A stretch of 64,000 nucleotides of DNA from Planococcus ruber (lineage in GTDB: Bacteria > Bacillota > Bacilli > Bacillales_A > Planococcaceae). Of the stretch, positions 1-8,380 are shown in pieces. The translations under genes and the position numbers were made by a program. The notes under the pieces were generated by a model. It searched no databases. It worked only from the letters and a program-made list of their open reading frames with translations, and had not been told where the DNA came from. The stretch is taken from the NCBI RefSeq assembly GCF_022819085.1, contig NZ_JALHAG010000004.1:62001-126000 (forward strand), read 5' to 3'. How positions within the stretch are numbered: the first letter of the stretch is position 1; every line of letters begins with the position of its first letter.

Positions 1-963
<963 letters not shown>

Positions 964-978
964 TAAGGGAATAAAAAA

Positions 979-1009
979 ATGCGGTTTCCATTGGGAGGCC
1001 GCGTTTTTT
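979..1009 (+). terminator. Intrinsic terminator after tyrS
   Basis: A GC-rich stem (GCGGTTTCC with GGGAGGCCGC, allowing wobble pairs) is followed by a run of T. It ends tyrS transcription just before the convergent M50-like gene. Confidence 0.8.
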
Positions 1010-1016
1010 AATTCAC

Positions 1017-1511
1017 TTATGAAGCAATTGTTTTTTCTTTCTTCATTAATTGTATGAGCTGATAGCCATCAGATGAGTGTCCTGCGTATGGACCCATCCA
1101 TTTCGGATAAACTACCGGGATTGACGTGCCGGCAAATAACCAAAGATTAAGATACATGAAACCTTTCTTGAAATTCTGCAGGTCCCAATTCGTCAGCTGA
1201 TTTAAAGCGGCGAAAGACAAAAGTGCAAGGCTTAATGAAGCAGCAGGGCCTCCTGCTAAGAATAAGAATCGTTGAATTTTTGATCGTTTTTCTTTTGGCT
1301 TCACCAAAGCGCAAAATCCGTAATAAGCCCACCGGATATGAAACGAAATCTTTCCGAACCGAAAATTTTCTTTATTGCTGTCATCCAACGGACCTAGATA
1401 GACTCTTACTTTTTCTTTGGATAACAAAGCACTGCCAATGGCATGGCCGGCTTCATGAAGAAGGACTGCAATCGGTAGGCCAACCAAATAAATCAATACA
1501 AATGAAATCAT
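1017..1511 (-). CDS. M50-like membrane metalloprotease family protein
   Basis: A 164-residue membrane protein. A zinc-site HExxH motif (HEAGH, residues 19-23) lies in the first hydrophobic segment, a GGPAAS motif near residue 87 in the second, and a SSDGYQL segment near the C-terminus may supply the third metal ligand, as in site-2-protease (M50) families. About four hydrophobic segments are present. It is short for a full site-2 protease, so it may be a minimal peptidase or a non-proteolytic relative; the substrate is unknown. The start is preceded by AGGAGGGATGGC. It is monocistronic and convergent with tyrS. Confidence 0.75.
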   Translation of the reverse strand: MISFVLIYLVGLPIAVLLHEAGHAIGSALLSKEKVRVYLGPLDDSNKENFRFGKISFHIRWAYYGFCALVKPKEKRSKIQRFLFLAGGPAASLSLALLSFAALNQLTNWDLQNFKKGFMYLNLWLFAGTSIPVVYPKWMGPYAGHSSDGYQLIQLMKKEKTIAS

Positions 1512-1694
1512 GCCATCCCTCCTGGTCTTAATACGGAGCTAGAATCGAAAGGTTTCACCAGTAAATGGAAAAAGTCATAAAATGTTCACGAAATGAATAT
1601 CTTGAAGTCAGGATAAGTCGTCTGACAACAAAAAAATACGTATTCATTATATGATAGGGGATGTGAATATAATTTATTGGAGGAATTTAAACAA

Positions 1695-2336
1695 ATGAAT
1701 GTATTAGTAGTAAAAGCGAACAACCGTCCGGCAACTGAAGGCATTTCAAGCAAGATGTACGAAACTTTCATGGAGTCGGTGAAAGATAATAAAGACTTGA
1801 ACGTAACCACTTATGATGTGTACGAAGAAGATATGCCTTATTTCGGCCAAGATCTTTTCAATGCATTCGGCAAATTGCAAAATGAAGAAGAATTGACAGA
1901 TATCGAACAACGTCTATTAGCAGCGAAACAAAAAGCAATGGATGCCATTTCTGCAGCTGACCTTGTGGTATTTGCATTCCCATTATGGAATTTGACGATT
2001 CCTGCTAAATTGCATACATTTATCGACTATGTGTATGCCGCTGGATTTGCATTCAAATACGATGCAGAAGGCAATATGATTCAATTGATGACAGACAAAA
2101 AAGCAATTTTCCTGAATGCACGCGGCGGCGTCTACTCTTCTCCGGAAGCGGCACCAATGGAAATGGCTGTTAACTATATGCGCAATGTTTTCGGCGGCGT
2201 GTTCGGCATGCAGATTGTTGATGAAGTCATCATCGAAGGCCATAACGCAACACCGGACAAAGCGGCACAGATTATCGAAGAAGGCCTTGAGCGCGTGAAA
2301 GAGGCAGCTTCTAAATTGGTTCATCAAAACGCATAA
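1695..2336 (+). CDS. azoR: FMN-dependent NADH:quinone oxidoreductase / azoreductase
   Basis: A flavodoxin-fold enzyme of 213 residues that reduces quinones, and incidentally azo dyes, with NADH, protecting against electrophiles. The family hallmarks are the N-terminal beta strand MNVLVVKAN, the FPLWNLTIPAKL segment that contacts FMN, and the NARGGVYS loop. The ATG is chosen because GGAGG lies about 11 bases upstream; an in-frame TTG 18 bases earlier overlaps the ribosome binding site and is unlikely. It is a single gene with its own terminator. Physiological substrate is inferred from family only. Confidence 0.9.
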   Translation: MNVLVVKANNRPATEGISSKMYETFMESVKDNKDLNVTTYDVYEEDMPYFGQDLFNAFGKLQNEEELTDIEQRLLAAKQKAMDAISAADLVVFAFPLWNLTIPAKLHTFIDYVYAAGFAFKYDAEGNMIQLMTDKKAIFLNARGGVYSSPEAAPMEMAVNYMRNVFGGVFGMQIVDEVIIEGHNATPDKAAQIIEEGLERVKEAASKLVHQNA

Positions 2337-2353
2337 TCAACTGAAGAAGCGCT

Positions 2354-2396
2354 TAACCGTCTATCGAGCAATTTTGCTTGGTAGGCGGTTTTTTTT
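2354..2396 (+). terminator. Intrinsic terminator after azoR
   Basis: The inverted repeat AACCGTCTA / TAGGCGGTT with a loop of about 18 bases is followed by eight T. Confidence 0.8.
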
Positions 2397-2470
2397 ATTT
2401 TAAAGAGGAATAGCGGCATTCCCCAGAGAATGCAGTTAAGAGGATATTATTAGTTGAATCGAGGGATTTG

Positions 2471-3088
2471 ATGAGTACAAAATGGTTGGAATGGGCTAAA
2501 CGCATTCAGTCTCTGTCTCAAGCAGGGTTAACTTACTCGAAAGATGTATACGATATGGAGCGTTTTGAAGAATTGCGCACTATCAGTACAGAAATTATGG
2601 CTGAACATACCGAAGTGGAAATGGAAAAGATCAAAGACTTATTTGCGAGTGAAAAAGGTTATCAAACCCCCAAGATGGATGTCCGGGGAGCCGTATTCCG
2701 GGATGGGAAAATTTTATTGGTCAAAGAGAAAGTCGACAATAAATGGGCGCTTCCAGGCGGCTTTTGTGATATCGGCCTATCCCCAAGCGAGAATATTGTG
2801 AAAGAAATAAGGGAAGAGTCCGGTTTTCTAGCTGTTCCAGTAAAACTATTGGCTCTTTTGGACATGAACCAACACGGCCATCCGCCGCAGCCCTATCATT
2901 ATTATAAATTATTTGTTCAATGTGAAATTGTAGGCGGTAGGGCATCATTTGGAGTAGAGACGGACGGAGTCGAATTTTTCTCAGCTGCTTCTTTGCCTGA
3001 ACTTTCTTTGAATCGAAACACAGAAGCTCAAATCGAGATGCTTTTTTCGTTTTTACATCATCCAGAAAAAGCAGCGATTTTGGATTGA
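2471..3088 (+). CDS. Nudix hydrolase with N-terminal Nudix-associated domain
   Basis: A 205-residue Nudix hydrolase that probably splits a nucleoside-diphosphate derivative such as ADP-ribose. Residues 1-60 are a helical N-terminal domain seen in a Bacilli subgroup (NUDIX_N type); the Nudix fold follows (DVRGAVFRDGKILLVKE). The Nudix box reads GGFCDIGLSPSE then KEIREESGF: the metal-binding REUxEE part is intact as KEIREE, while the first conserved Glu is replaced, which is usual in this subgroup. ATG was chosen over the TTG immediately before it, with GAGGG at the proper distance. Substrate not identifiable from sequence. Confidence 0.85.
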   Translation: MSTKWLEWAKRIQSLSQAGLTYSKDVYDMERFEELRTISTEIMAEHTEVEMEKIKDLFASEKGYQTPKMDVRGAVFRDGKILLVKEKVDNKWALPGGFCDIGLSPSENIVKEIREESGFLAVPVKLLALLDMNQHGHPPQPYHYYKLFVQCEIVGGRASFGVETDGVEFFSAASLPELSLNRNTEAQIEMLFSFLHHPEKAAILD

Positions 3089-3112
3089 ATTTAAAAGTAG
3101 GGTGGGGTATGG

Positions 3113-3457
3113 ATGAAGCGGCAGCATGCGGGTTTGGTAATAATAATAGCGGCACTTACAGCTTGTATGCCTACCAGTCCGATTATCGAGAAAGAAATAG
3201 AAAAAATCGATATTCGCTGTCTGGAAACGGAGGAGTTAATTGAAATCACAGATCCGGTCCGTATACAGGCCGTAAAAGAGGAAATCAATTCAAGCAAACG
3301 AGAAGGAACAGAAGAGTTCGAACTGGCGGAAGGCCATACTGCAACATTGCGATTTGATGATGGCAGTGAATGGAAGACGACGTTTTATCCTTCAGGGCAT
3401 GCGGTGATTGAGGGATATTATGTCCGTTCAGAACTTGAAGAATTTTGTGGAGAATAA
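3113..3457 (+). CDS. Small putative lipoprotein of unknown function
   Basis: A 114-residue protein with a short basic start (MKRQ), a hydrophobic stretch and a lipobox LTAC whose Cys (about residue 18) would be lipidated, so it is probably anchored on the outer face of the membrane. The rest is acidic and Glu-rich with a predicted beta-type C-terminal part (TATLRFDDGSEWKTTFYP). No family recognised. It starts 25 bases after the Nudix gene with a GGTGGGG ribosome binding site, so it may be co-transcribed with it; a terminator follows. Confidence 0.7.
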   Translation: MKRQHAGLVIIIAALTACMPTSPIIEKEIEKIDIRCLETEELIEITDPVRIQAVKEEINSSKREGTEEFELAEGHTATLRFDDGSEWKTTFYPSGHAVIEGYYVRSELEEFCGE

Positions 3458-3485
3458 AGGGATAGGCAAGTGAATAGATTGGCTG

Positions 3486-3520
3486 AACATCGTTTATGAT
3501 CTAAACGGTGTTTTCTTTTC
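3486..3520 (+). terminator. Intrinsic terminator after the lipoprotein gene
   Basis: The inverted repeat AACATCGTTTA / TAAACGGTGTT is followed by TTCTTTTC. It separates the Nudix/lipoprotein unit from the sigma factor operon. Confidence 0.7.
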
Positions 3521-3552
3521 GGCTCCAAAGCTTAAAAGTTTTACGGCGTTTT

Positions 3553-3579
3553 CCAAACTTTCTTTTTGTCTGGGTCGTC
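3553..3579 (+). promoter_or_regulatory. ECF-type promoter of the sigma/PadR/FtsW-like operon
   Basis: CCAAAC, a 17-base spacer rich in T, then CGTC. This resembles ECF sigma promoters (AAAC at -35, CGTC/CGTA at -10). It lies about 30 bases before the GTG start of the ECF sigma gene, which would fit autoregulation. The spacer is one base longer than the common 16. Inference from motif only. Confidence 0.5.
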
Positions 3580-3604
3580 TAAATTTAAGACAGGAGGCTA
3601 AGCA

Positions 3605-4138
3605 GTGGACGAAATAACGTTTGACCAGATCAGTACAGCAAGTTCAGAGGAAATTATTAACGAAGCTATGAAAGAATATGGAAAGGAAATTTTGCAGCTC
3701 GTATATTCTTATGTGAAAAACCGGGCGGCAGCAGAAGACTTAACTCAGGAAATTTTCATTAAGTGCTATAAATCACTGCATACATACAAGCAGAAATCGA
3801 CATTCAGAACGTGGCTCTGGCGAATTGCTATCAATCATAGCAAAGATTATTTGAAAAGCTGGCATTACAAGAATATCGTTCTCGCTATAGAAGAGCCATT
3901 CCTTCATGAGGACAGCAACATTGCGCTGGAAAAATCAATTATCCAAAAAGATGAAGATGAGGAACTGGCTGCTGTTGTCATGAAATTACCCGTCATCTAT
4001 CGGGAAGTAATCTATCTCTATTATTTTCAAGAGCTCTCAATCCGTGAAATTGCTGCAACTTTAATGAAGAATGAAAGTACCATCAAAACAAGATTAAAGA
4101 GGGCTAAAGAACTTCTTAAAGAAAGTTTGGAGGGATAA
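3605..4138 (+). CDS. ECF-type RNA polymerase sigma factor
   Basis: A 177-residue sigma-70 family protein of the extracytoplasmic-function type. Region 2 (NRAAAEDLTQEIFIKCY then FRTWLWRIAINHSKDYL, about residues 38-85) and region 4 with its helix-turn-helix (REVIYLYYFQELSIREIA, about residues 133-165) are both clear; regions 1 and 3 are absent as expected. The GTG start has AGGAGG eight bases upstream. No conventional anti-sigma gene is adjacent; instead a PadR-like gene begins two bases after the stop, followed by an FtsW/RodA-like gene, so those may provide its control or be its targets. Confidence 0.92.
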   Translation: MDEITFDQISTASSEEIINEAMKEYGKEILQLVYSYVKNRAAAEDLTQEIFIKCYKSLHTYKQKSTFRTWLWRIAINHSKDYLKSWHYKNIVLAIEEPFLHEDSNIALEKSIIQKDEDEELAAVVMKLPVIYREVIYLYYFQELSIREIAATLMKNESTIKTRLKRAKELLKESLEG

Positions 4139-4140
4139 CA

Positions 4141-4548
4141 ATGGAAGAACGTTTAAAAGAACTGAGACAAGTGATGAAGAAAAAAGTATTCAATCAATTG
4201 GAATTTACAGATCAACTTAAAAACAGCATCCACACGGAAATAAGAAAGCAGGTGGAGAGTGATGAATATGTCTATTTGTCTGTGCTGCAACTTCTCGTAC
4301 AAGAAAAAACAGGTGTTGTCTTAATCACTTACCTTCGAAGCAGGGGCATTAAAAGGTTTGAAGATAATGAGGGATTGCTATATAGCTTATTGCATCGTTT
4401 AGAAGTGAATGGTCTTTTGGTCAGCAAATGGGAAGAGAATGAAGCAAAGTTGTATAGTTTAACTGATAAAGGCCAGAAAATATTAAGGAAAGCTGAAAAG
4501 AAATATGCTGTTAAACAGTCTTATTTAAAAGAGATATTGGAGGTGTAA
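4141..4548 (+). CDS. PadR-family transcriptional regulator with N-terminal extension
   Basis: 135 residues. The C-terminal 90 form a PadR-type winged helix: YLSVLQLLVQEKTGVVLITYL, then GLLYSLLHRLEVNGLL, then the wing LYSLTDKGQKIL. About 38 residues precede it, a charged helical stretch (MEERLKELRQVMKKKV) not typical of the shortest PadR proteins. The start is two bases after the sigma stop with GGAGG overlapping the end of that gene, so translation is probably coupled. PadR proteins are often encoded beside membrane proteins with a permease prefix domain, as here. Ligand unknown. Confidence 0.82.
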   Translation: MEERLKELRQVMKKKVFNQLEFTDQLKNSIHTEIRKQVESDEYVYLSVLQLLVQEKTGVVLITYLRSRGIKRFEDNEGLLYSLLHRLEVNGLLVSKWEENEAKLYSLTDKGQKILRKAEKKYAVKQSYLKEILEV

Positions 4549-4554
4549 AGAGCT

Positions 4555-5838
4555 GTGGGGAATAGAAAAAACCATTATGTGAAGAAAGTGACTGAGCAAG
4601 TTCGTTCAAAAGAAGCGAAAGAACAGGTTGAAGCTGAATTAACTTATCATTTAAGAGAAACCCAAAAGGCATTGCTTAATAAAGGACTTAATGAGATGCA
4701 AGCAGAAGAAAGGGCAATTGAACAGATGGGAAGTCCAGTTCATCTAGGGATACAGCTGAATTCGCTTTACCGGCCAAAACTGGATTGGGCCATGCTAACG
4801 CTGTTCCTGTTAATTATCGGATTTAGTTTCTTGCCTCTCGTAGCAATAAATGCCGCAGACCTCGGCAGTTATATCGGGAAGAAAAGTGTCATGGCAGTGC
4901 TTGGAGTTGTAGCTGCAATAGGGTTAATGTTCTTTGATTACCGGAAATTAAAAAATCTACATTGGCTATTTCTGGGGATTGGGATTATATTGCTGCTTCT
5001 GTTGAATTTCCTGTCCACTGGAATGATGAACGGTTATCCAATTATCGATTTTGGTCCGCTGTCTTTTCAAATTCTACATACCTTGCCAATTTTATTTCTG
5101 TTTTGGGCTTCTTTTTTAGTGCAGGAACAAGCGGTATTCTGGAAAGCTGCTCTTTTCTTTCTCCTGACTTCCGCTTTAATGCTAAATGCAGGCGGAATAG
5201 CTGCGTTCATGATTTATAGTGTAATGGTTTTTATTATGTTGATAACCAGCTCCTTGAGCAACAAGAAAATATTCGGGTTTGCAGCAGTTTGCTTGGCTTT
5301 AATCGCTTCTATACTGGCTATCATATTCACTTCTCTGAAAGAGTATCAATTAGAGCGGTTCTATGCGTTTTTGAATCCTGAAATGTATAGTGAAACTTCT
5401 GGATACATGTATATTCAAATTAACCAAATAGTAAGCGAATCCACATGGTTTGGCAATCTTGGCGACATGCAGTTTATCCCTTCTGCGCATACAGACTTCA
5501 TTTTCTTAAATATTATTCATCATTTTGGATGGGCAGCTGGGTTGCTTCTTTTACTTGCGTTAACTGGAGTGGCCGTTCGCATGGTCTATATTGCTCGCCA
5601 ACTAAAAGATCCATATGGAAAGATGTTGCTGAGCGGAGGAGTTGCTCTATTTGTAGTTCAAGCTATTTATAATATCGGGATGATTTTTGGAGTGCTGCCG
5701 TTGATCAGCATGTCATTGCCGCTTCTCAGTTACGGATTCTGGCCGACTATGCTTGGTGCCTTAGTAGTGGGCATTTTCCTGAGTGTTTATCGCCGCAAAA
5801 ACTTTAACATTAGAGCTGAACCGAAGTCTTTGCATTAA
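4555..5838 (+). CDS. FtsW/RodA/SpoVE-family membrane protein with permease prefix domain
   Basis: 427 residues. Residues 1-75 are a soluble helical domain like the permease-prefix domain that accompanies PadR regulators (AEERAIEQMGSPVHLG); residues 80-425 hold about ten membrane segments. Family features of SEDS glycosyltransferases are kept: IDFGPLSFQ near residue 165, WFGNLGDMQFIPSAHTDFIF near residue 300 with the likely catalytic Asp, and PLLSYG near residue 388. The usual Glu after HTDFIF is replaced (IIHHFGW). GTG start, ribosome binding site inside the end of the PadR gene. SEDS proteins polymerise peptidoglycan; no partner penicillin-binding protein is nearby. Confidence 0.85.
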   Translation: MGNRKNHYVKKVTEQVRSKEAKEQVEAELTYHLRETQKALLNKGLNEMQAEERAIEQMGSPVHLGIQLNSLYRPKLDWAMLTLFLLIIGFSFLPLVAINAADLGSYIGKKSVMAVLGVVAAIGLMFFDYRKLKNLHWLFLGIGIILLLLLNFLSTGMMNGYPIIDFGPLSFQILHTLPILFLFWASFLVQEQAVFWKAALFFLLTSALMLNAGGIAAFMIYSVMVFIMLITSSLSNKKIFGFAAVCLALIASILAIIFTSLKEYQLERFYAFLNPEMYSETSGYMYIQINQIVSESTWFGNLGDMQFIPSAHTDFIFLNIIHHFGWAAGLLLLLALTGVAVRMVYIARQLKDPYGKMLLSGGVALFVVQAIYNIGMIFGVLPLISMSLPLLSYGFWPTMLGALVVGIFLSVYRRKNFNIRAEPKSLH

Positions 5839-5876
5839 GTACTGAAATTCCGTAATGATTGGATCAAAAGGAAAAT

Positions 5877-5901
5877 GTTTACCTCCTCTCTCTGCGGGTA
5901 A
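5877..5901 (+). promoter_or_regulatory. Sigma-B-type promoter
   Basis: GTTTAC, 13 bases, GGGTAA. This is close to the general-stress sigma-B consensus (GTTTAA, 12-15 bases, GGGTAT). It lies 42 bases before the chosen start of a general stress protein gene, so the transcript would begin near base 5909. Confidence 0.7.
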
Positions 5902-5943
5902 TTTGTCACTATGGCAGAACATAATCCAGAGGAGGCGTTCAGA

Positions 5944-6525
5944 ATGGCAAAACAACGAGTTGCAGGATCGTATCAAACAGAAAATGAAGCAATTGCCGCG
6001 ATAGAGGAGTTAAAGCGGCAAGGTTATCGTTCAGAAGATATTTCCGTACTAAGCAAGGATAAAAGAGAAGCAGAAAATATTATGGAAGAAACCGATACGC
6101 ATGTCGAAGAAGGTGCAGCTGCTGGCGCTCTAACAGGCGGCGCCTTAGGTGGTCTCGGCGGCGTGCTGGCAGGAATTGGGGCTCTAGCCATTCCCGGAAT
6201 CGGTCCGATTGTAGCAGCTGGACCCATTGTTGCTGGATTGACGGGAGCTGCCGCTGGCGCAGGCATCGGTGGTTTGGCTGGCGCTTTGATCGGGATGGGC
6301 ATTCCTGAAGACGAAGCACAGCGCTATGAATCTCAATTTAATGAAGGCAGCATTTTAGTATTAGTGGAAGACCAGGAGGATTTCATTCCAGACCATAATG
6401 ACCGAGATGGCTTTGTGGATAATAAAGATCCATTGATCGGCGGGAATTCTTCAACGACCATTAGAGGTGATCAAGGCCTAGATGACGCTCGTTCAATTGA
6501 AAAACGTGGACCTGCGGGACTTTAA
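5944..6525 (+). CDS. yflT: General stress protein, 17M-like (YflT family) with glycine zipper
   Basis: 193 residues. The N-terminal 60 residues form the YflT/GsP17M domain (VAGSYQTENEAIAAIEELKRQ, then DISVLSKD); the middle is a glycine/alanine-rich zipper (about residues 60-125) that could insert in or lie on a membrane; the C-terminus is acidic and hydrophilic. The second ATG is chosen because GAGGAGG precedes it; the ATG 33 bases earlier lies almost at the predicted sigma-B transcription start. Role beyond general stress response is unknown. Confidence 0.82.
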   Translation: MAKQRVAGSYQTENEAIAAIEELKRQGYRSEDISVLSKDKREAENIMEETDTHVEEGAAAGALTGGALGGLGGVLAGIGALAIPGIGPIVAAGPIVAGLTGAAAGAGIGGLAGALIGMGIPEDEAQRYESQFNEGSILVLVEDQEDFIPDHNDRDGFVDNKDPLIGGNSSTTIRGDQGLDDARSIEKRGPAGL

Positions 6526-6539
6526 AAAACGAAATAGAT

Positions 6540-6576
6540 AAAAACGAGCAGCCGATTTGCGGCTGCTCGTTTTTAC
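6540..6576. terminator. Bidirectional terminator between stress gene and BtuF-like gene
   Basis: AACGAGCAGCCG / CGGCTGCTCGTT with A-rich and T-rich flanks, so it can serve both convergent genes. Confidence 0.85.
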
Positions 6577-7379
6577 ATTTGTTTCGCTTTGATGAATCGC
6601 GGCAATTCCATATCCCTGTACTGTTCTGGGTGAAGAAGTTTTCCGAGCTTCACTGCTCCTTCAATCAAGCGGGGAGAAGGCCGGCAATACAGCTCTTCTT
6701 CCATTACATGGATGTTTTCAAAGCCTTTCATTTCATCCCAGCCCGGGCGTTTTCGGACAAGCTCGGGTTTGACTTTGGAGGTCATGATGCCGACCCAGGC
6801 GAGCAGAATATAATCGGGATTTCGTGTTCGCACATCTTCCCAATCGGTTTGGATATTCGCAGAATCGACGTCTTCGAAAACGTTGCGCCCGCCAGCGAGC
6901 TCGCTGATCTGCGTCAGCCAGTTGACGCGGCCTGGCGTGAACACAGGCTTCGGCCACCATTCCCAGTAAAGGGAAGGGCGAGAAGAAACGGCTGCCGCCC
7001 GCTTTTTTAAATCAGCGACAACAGATAGAAATTCCTGTTGAATGGGAACGGCGTCTATGCCGCAAGCTTGGCCAATTGTTAAAAGGTCATGGCCAATTTC
7101 CTCTAAAGTTTGGGGATCCAACACAAGGTGCGGAATCTTTCTTTTTACCAATTCTTCCACATTTTTTTCCATTCCCGGTACGCTGAGGGAAGCCAGAACC
7201 AAATCGGGCTTCAACGCTTCGAGTTCATCCATTCGAATCGATAAATCAGGCCCGAGCCGAGGCAAGTGAGTAATTGAACTCGGCCAATCGGAATAATCAT
7301 CGATTCCTACAAGCAAATCCTCTGCCCCTAAAAATGCAAGCAGCTCGGTATTGCTTGGACAAATTGAAATAATCCGCAT
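6573..7379 (-). CDS. Cobalamin-binding-like (BtuF/TroA fold) protein
   Basis: 268 residues of the periplasmic-binding-protein class III fold used by BtuF: MRIISICPSNTELLAFLG at the N-terminus, then LVGIDDYSDWP, and LKPDLVLAS near residue 75. There is no signal peptide or lipobox and no ABC permease or ATPase beside it, so it is probably a cytoplasmic orphan as in a group of Bacillota proteins annotated as cobalamin-binding. The ATG follows GGAGGTG; an upstream in-frame ATG would include the ribosome binding site and the terminator. It sits behind a structured RNA leader that ends in a terminator, suggesting attenuation. Confidence 0.75.
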   Translation of the reverse strand: MRIISICPSNTELLAFLGAEDLLVGIDDYSDWPSSITHLPRLGPDLSIRMDELEALKPDLVLASLSVPGMEKNVEELVKRKIPHLVLDPQTLEEIGHDLLTIGQACGIDAVPIQQEFLSVVADLKKRAAAVSSRPSLYWEWWPKPVFTPGRVNWLTQISELAGGRNVFEDVDSANIQTDWEDVRTRNPDYILLAWVGIMTSKVKPELVRKRPGWDEMKGFENIHVMEEELYCRPSPRLIEGAVKLGKLLHPEQYRDMELPRFIKAKQM

Positions 7380-7412
7380 TATCTGCACCTCCGTTTTAAC
7401 CAGTTTACCATT

Positions 7413-7444
7413 AAAAAAATCCCTCTGCCAAACAGGCAAAGGGA
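7413..7444 (-). terminator. Leader terminator (attenuator) ahead of the BtuF-like gene
   Basis: On the minus strand TCCCTTTGCC / GGCAGAGGGA forms a 10-bp stem followed by seven T. It stands between the structured RNA and the ribosome binding site of the BtuF-like gene, where it could act as the expression platform of a riboswitch or simply end a small RNA. Confidence 0.7.
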
Positions 7445-7446
7445 CT

Positions 7447-7604
7447 CATAGAAGAAGACAGTCATACAAAGTTTGGCATTCCGCCGCTATTGCTGATAGT
7501 TGGGAATCGGTAACAGGTAACTTGGGAACGGGTGATAAGTCATGGGTTTGGCCATTTCCTGTTCGAGTAAGTGCACCGAAGCGCAGCAATTTTCTTCCTC
7601 TATG
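7447..7604 (-). ncRNA. Candidate structured RNA: riboswitch-like leader or small RNA
   Basis: Nested long-range complementarity defines a rod-like fold: bases 7593-7604 pair with 7447-7458 (12 bp, one wobble), 7584-7590 with 7489-7495 (7 bp), and 7558-7563 with 7512-7517 (6 bp). A second hairpin CCTTGAAG / CTTCAAGG lies upstream at 7605-7633. The intrinsic terminator at 7413-7444 follows directly on the minus strand, which sets the direction. I do not recognise a known riboswitch class: the cobalamin (B12-box), FMN, TPP, lysine, SAM and T-box signatures are absent. The shape also resembles 6S-type rods. Confidence 0.5.
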
Positions 7605-7633
7605 CCTTGAAGCGGAGTCTCACCCCTTCAAGG

Positions 7634-8149
7634 TTAAAAATATGTTGAACCATCGAAATTAAGTGCTATCGTATAATTTTTAGCGTTGATGGCATTCGAT
7701 AGCCGGTTCGCCTGGCGTTCAATGTCCAGTGCTTTTAAGCGATATTCCTCGGGATCGAATAAGGCGACTCTGATAAGCGCCGCAGCCTCGCCGAAATTAT
7801 AAGGGAATTCCTCTTTTTTAGAAGCGCCAAAAACTTTGTAGAGTCGGGCTTTTGCGCGAAGCTGGGTAGCGTATTCAATCGCCTCAACGATAGTTAGGGC
7901 TTCGCCGTTGAATTCGATGACATGCGAAATGTTTGCTTCATACATTAATTTGTCCAATGTCCTAAAATCCTTGCGGACGTTTTCCAAATCGTATTCAGCA
8001 TCTGCGATTGAACGAGCTTGTTTAGGCAAGCTGCCTCCTTTTTCAATCTCTGCAAAAGAGACACGCACCATTTCCTCTTCCAATTCGTGAATCCGCTTTG
8101 CCAAAATACTTTTTAATTTGACTGCCTCTGCAAGTGAAACTTTCGCCAT
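7634..8149 (-). CDS. Uncharacterised helical protein (DIP1984/DUF6847-like)
   Basis: 171 residues, mostly charged alpha helix, including a probable coiled coil at the start (SLAEAVKLKSILAKRIHELEEE) and a later helix rich in Arg/Ala (EAIEYATQLRAKARLYK). It resembles small uncharacterised bacterial proteins of the DIP1984 / DUF6847 sort, but this is from memory and uncertain. No enzymatic motif or membrane segment seen. The ATG follows GAGGTAAGG; an ORF extension further upstream lacks a binding site. It is co-directional with the BtuF-like gene but separated by the structured RNA region. Confidence 0.65.
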   Translation of the reverse strand: MAKVSLAEAVKLKSILAKRIHELEEEMVRVSFAEIEKGGSLPKQARSIADAEYDLENVRKDFRTLDKLMYEANISHVIEFNGEALTIVEAIEYATQLRAKARLYKVFGASKKEEFPYNFGEAAALIRVALFDPEEYRLKALDIERQANRLSNAINAKNYTIALNFDGSTYF

Positions 8150-8380
8150 ACGCCTTACCTCATTTCGGTTTTCATGATAATACAAGATTAGCACCTCCGC
8201 TATAAATCGACAACAAAAAGGCAAAAAGGGTAAAGAATAAAAAATGTCTCGCTTATAATTATGCTCTTGCTTAAAGAATCGTATATGATTACATTAAGGC
8301 AATTTAATTTAGAAACTAAGGTGATTTTCAAGACAATAAAGCCCGTCCGAAAATGCCTCTGGAAGCAAAGGGAGAGACAT

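Noticed and set aside
5911..5943. Earlier ATG start of the general stress gene
   Set aside because: It lies at the predicted sigma-B transcription start with no ribosome binding site; the next in-frame ATG has GAGGAGG.
7447..7633. Cobalamin riboswitch ahead of the BtuF-like gene
   Set aside because: The B12 box (GCC..CTG-type end) and the GGGAA..GGTG..AA.TCC core are not present on the minus strand. A loose look-alike on the plus strand (GGGAACGGGTGATAAG) faces no gene. Left as an unclassified structured RNA.
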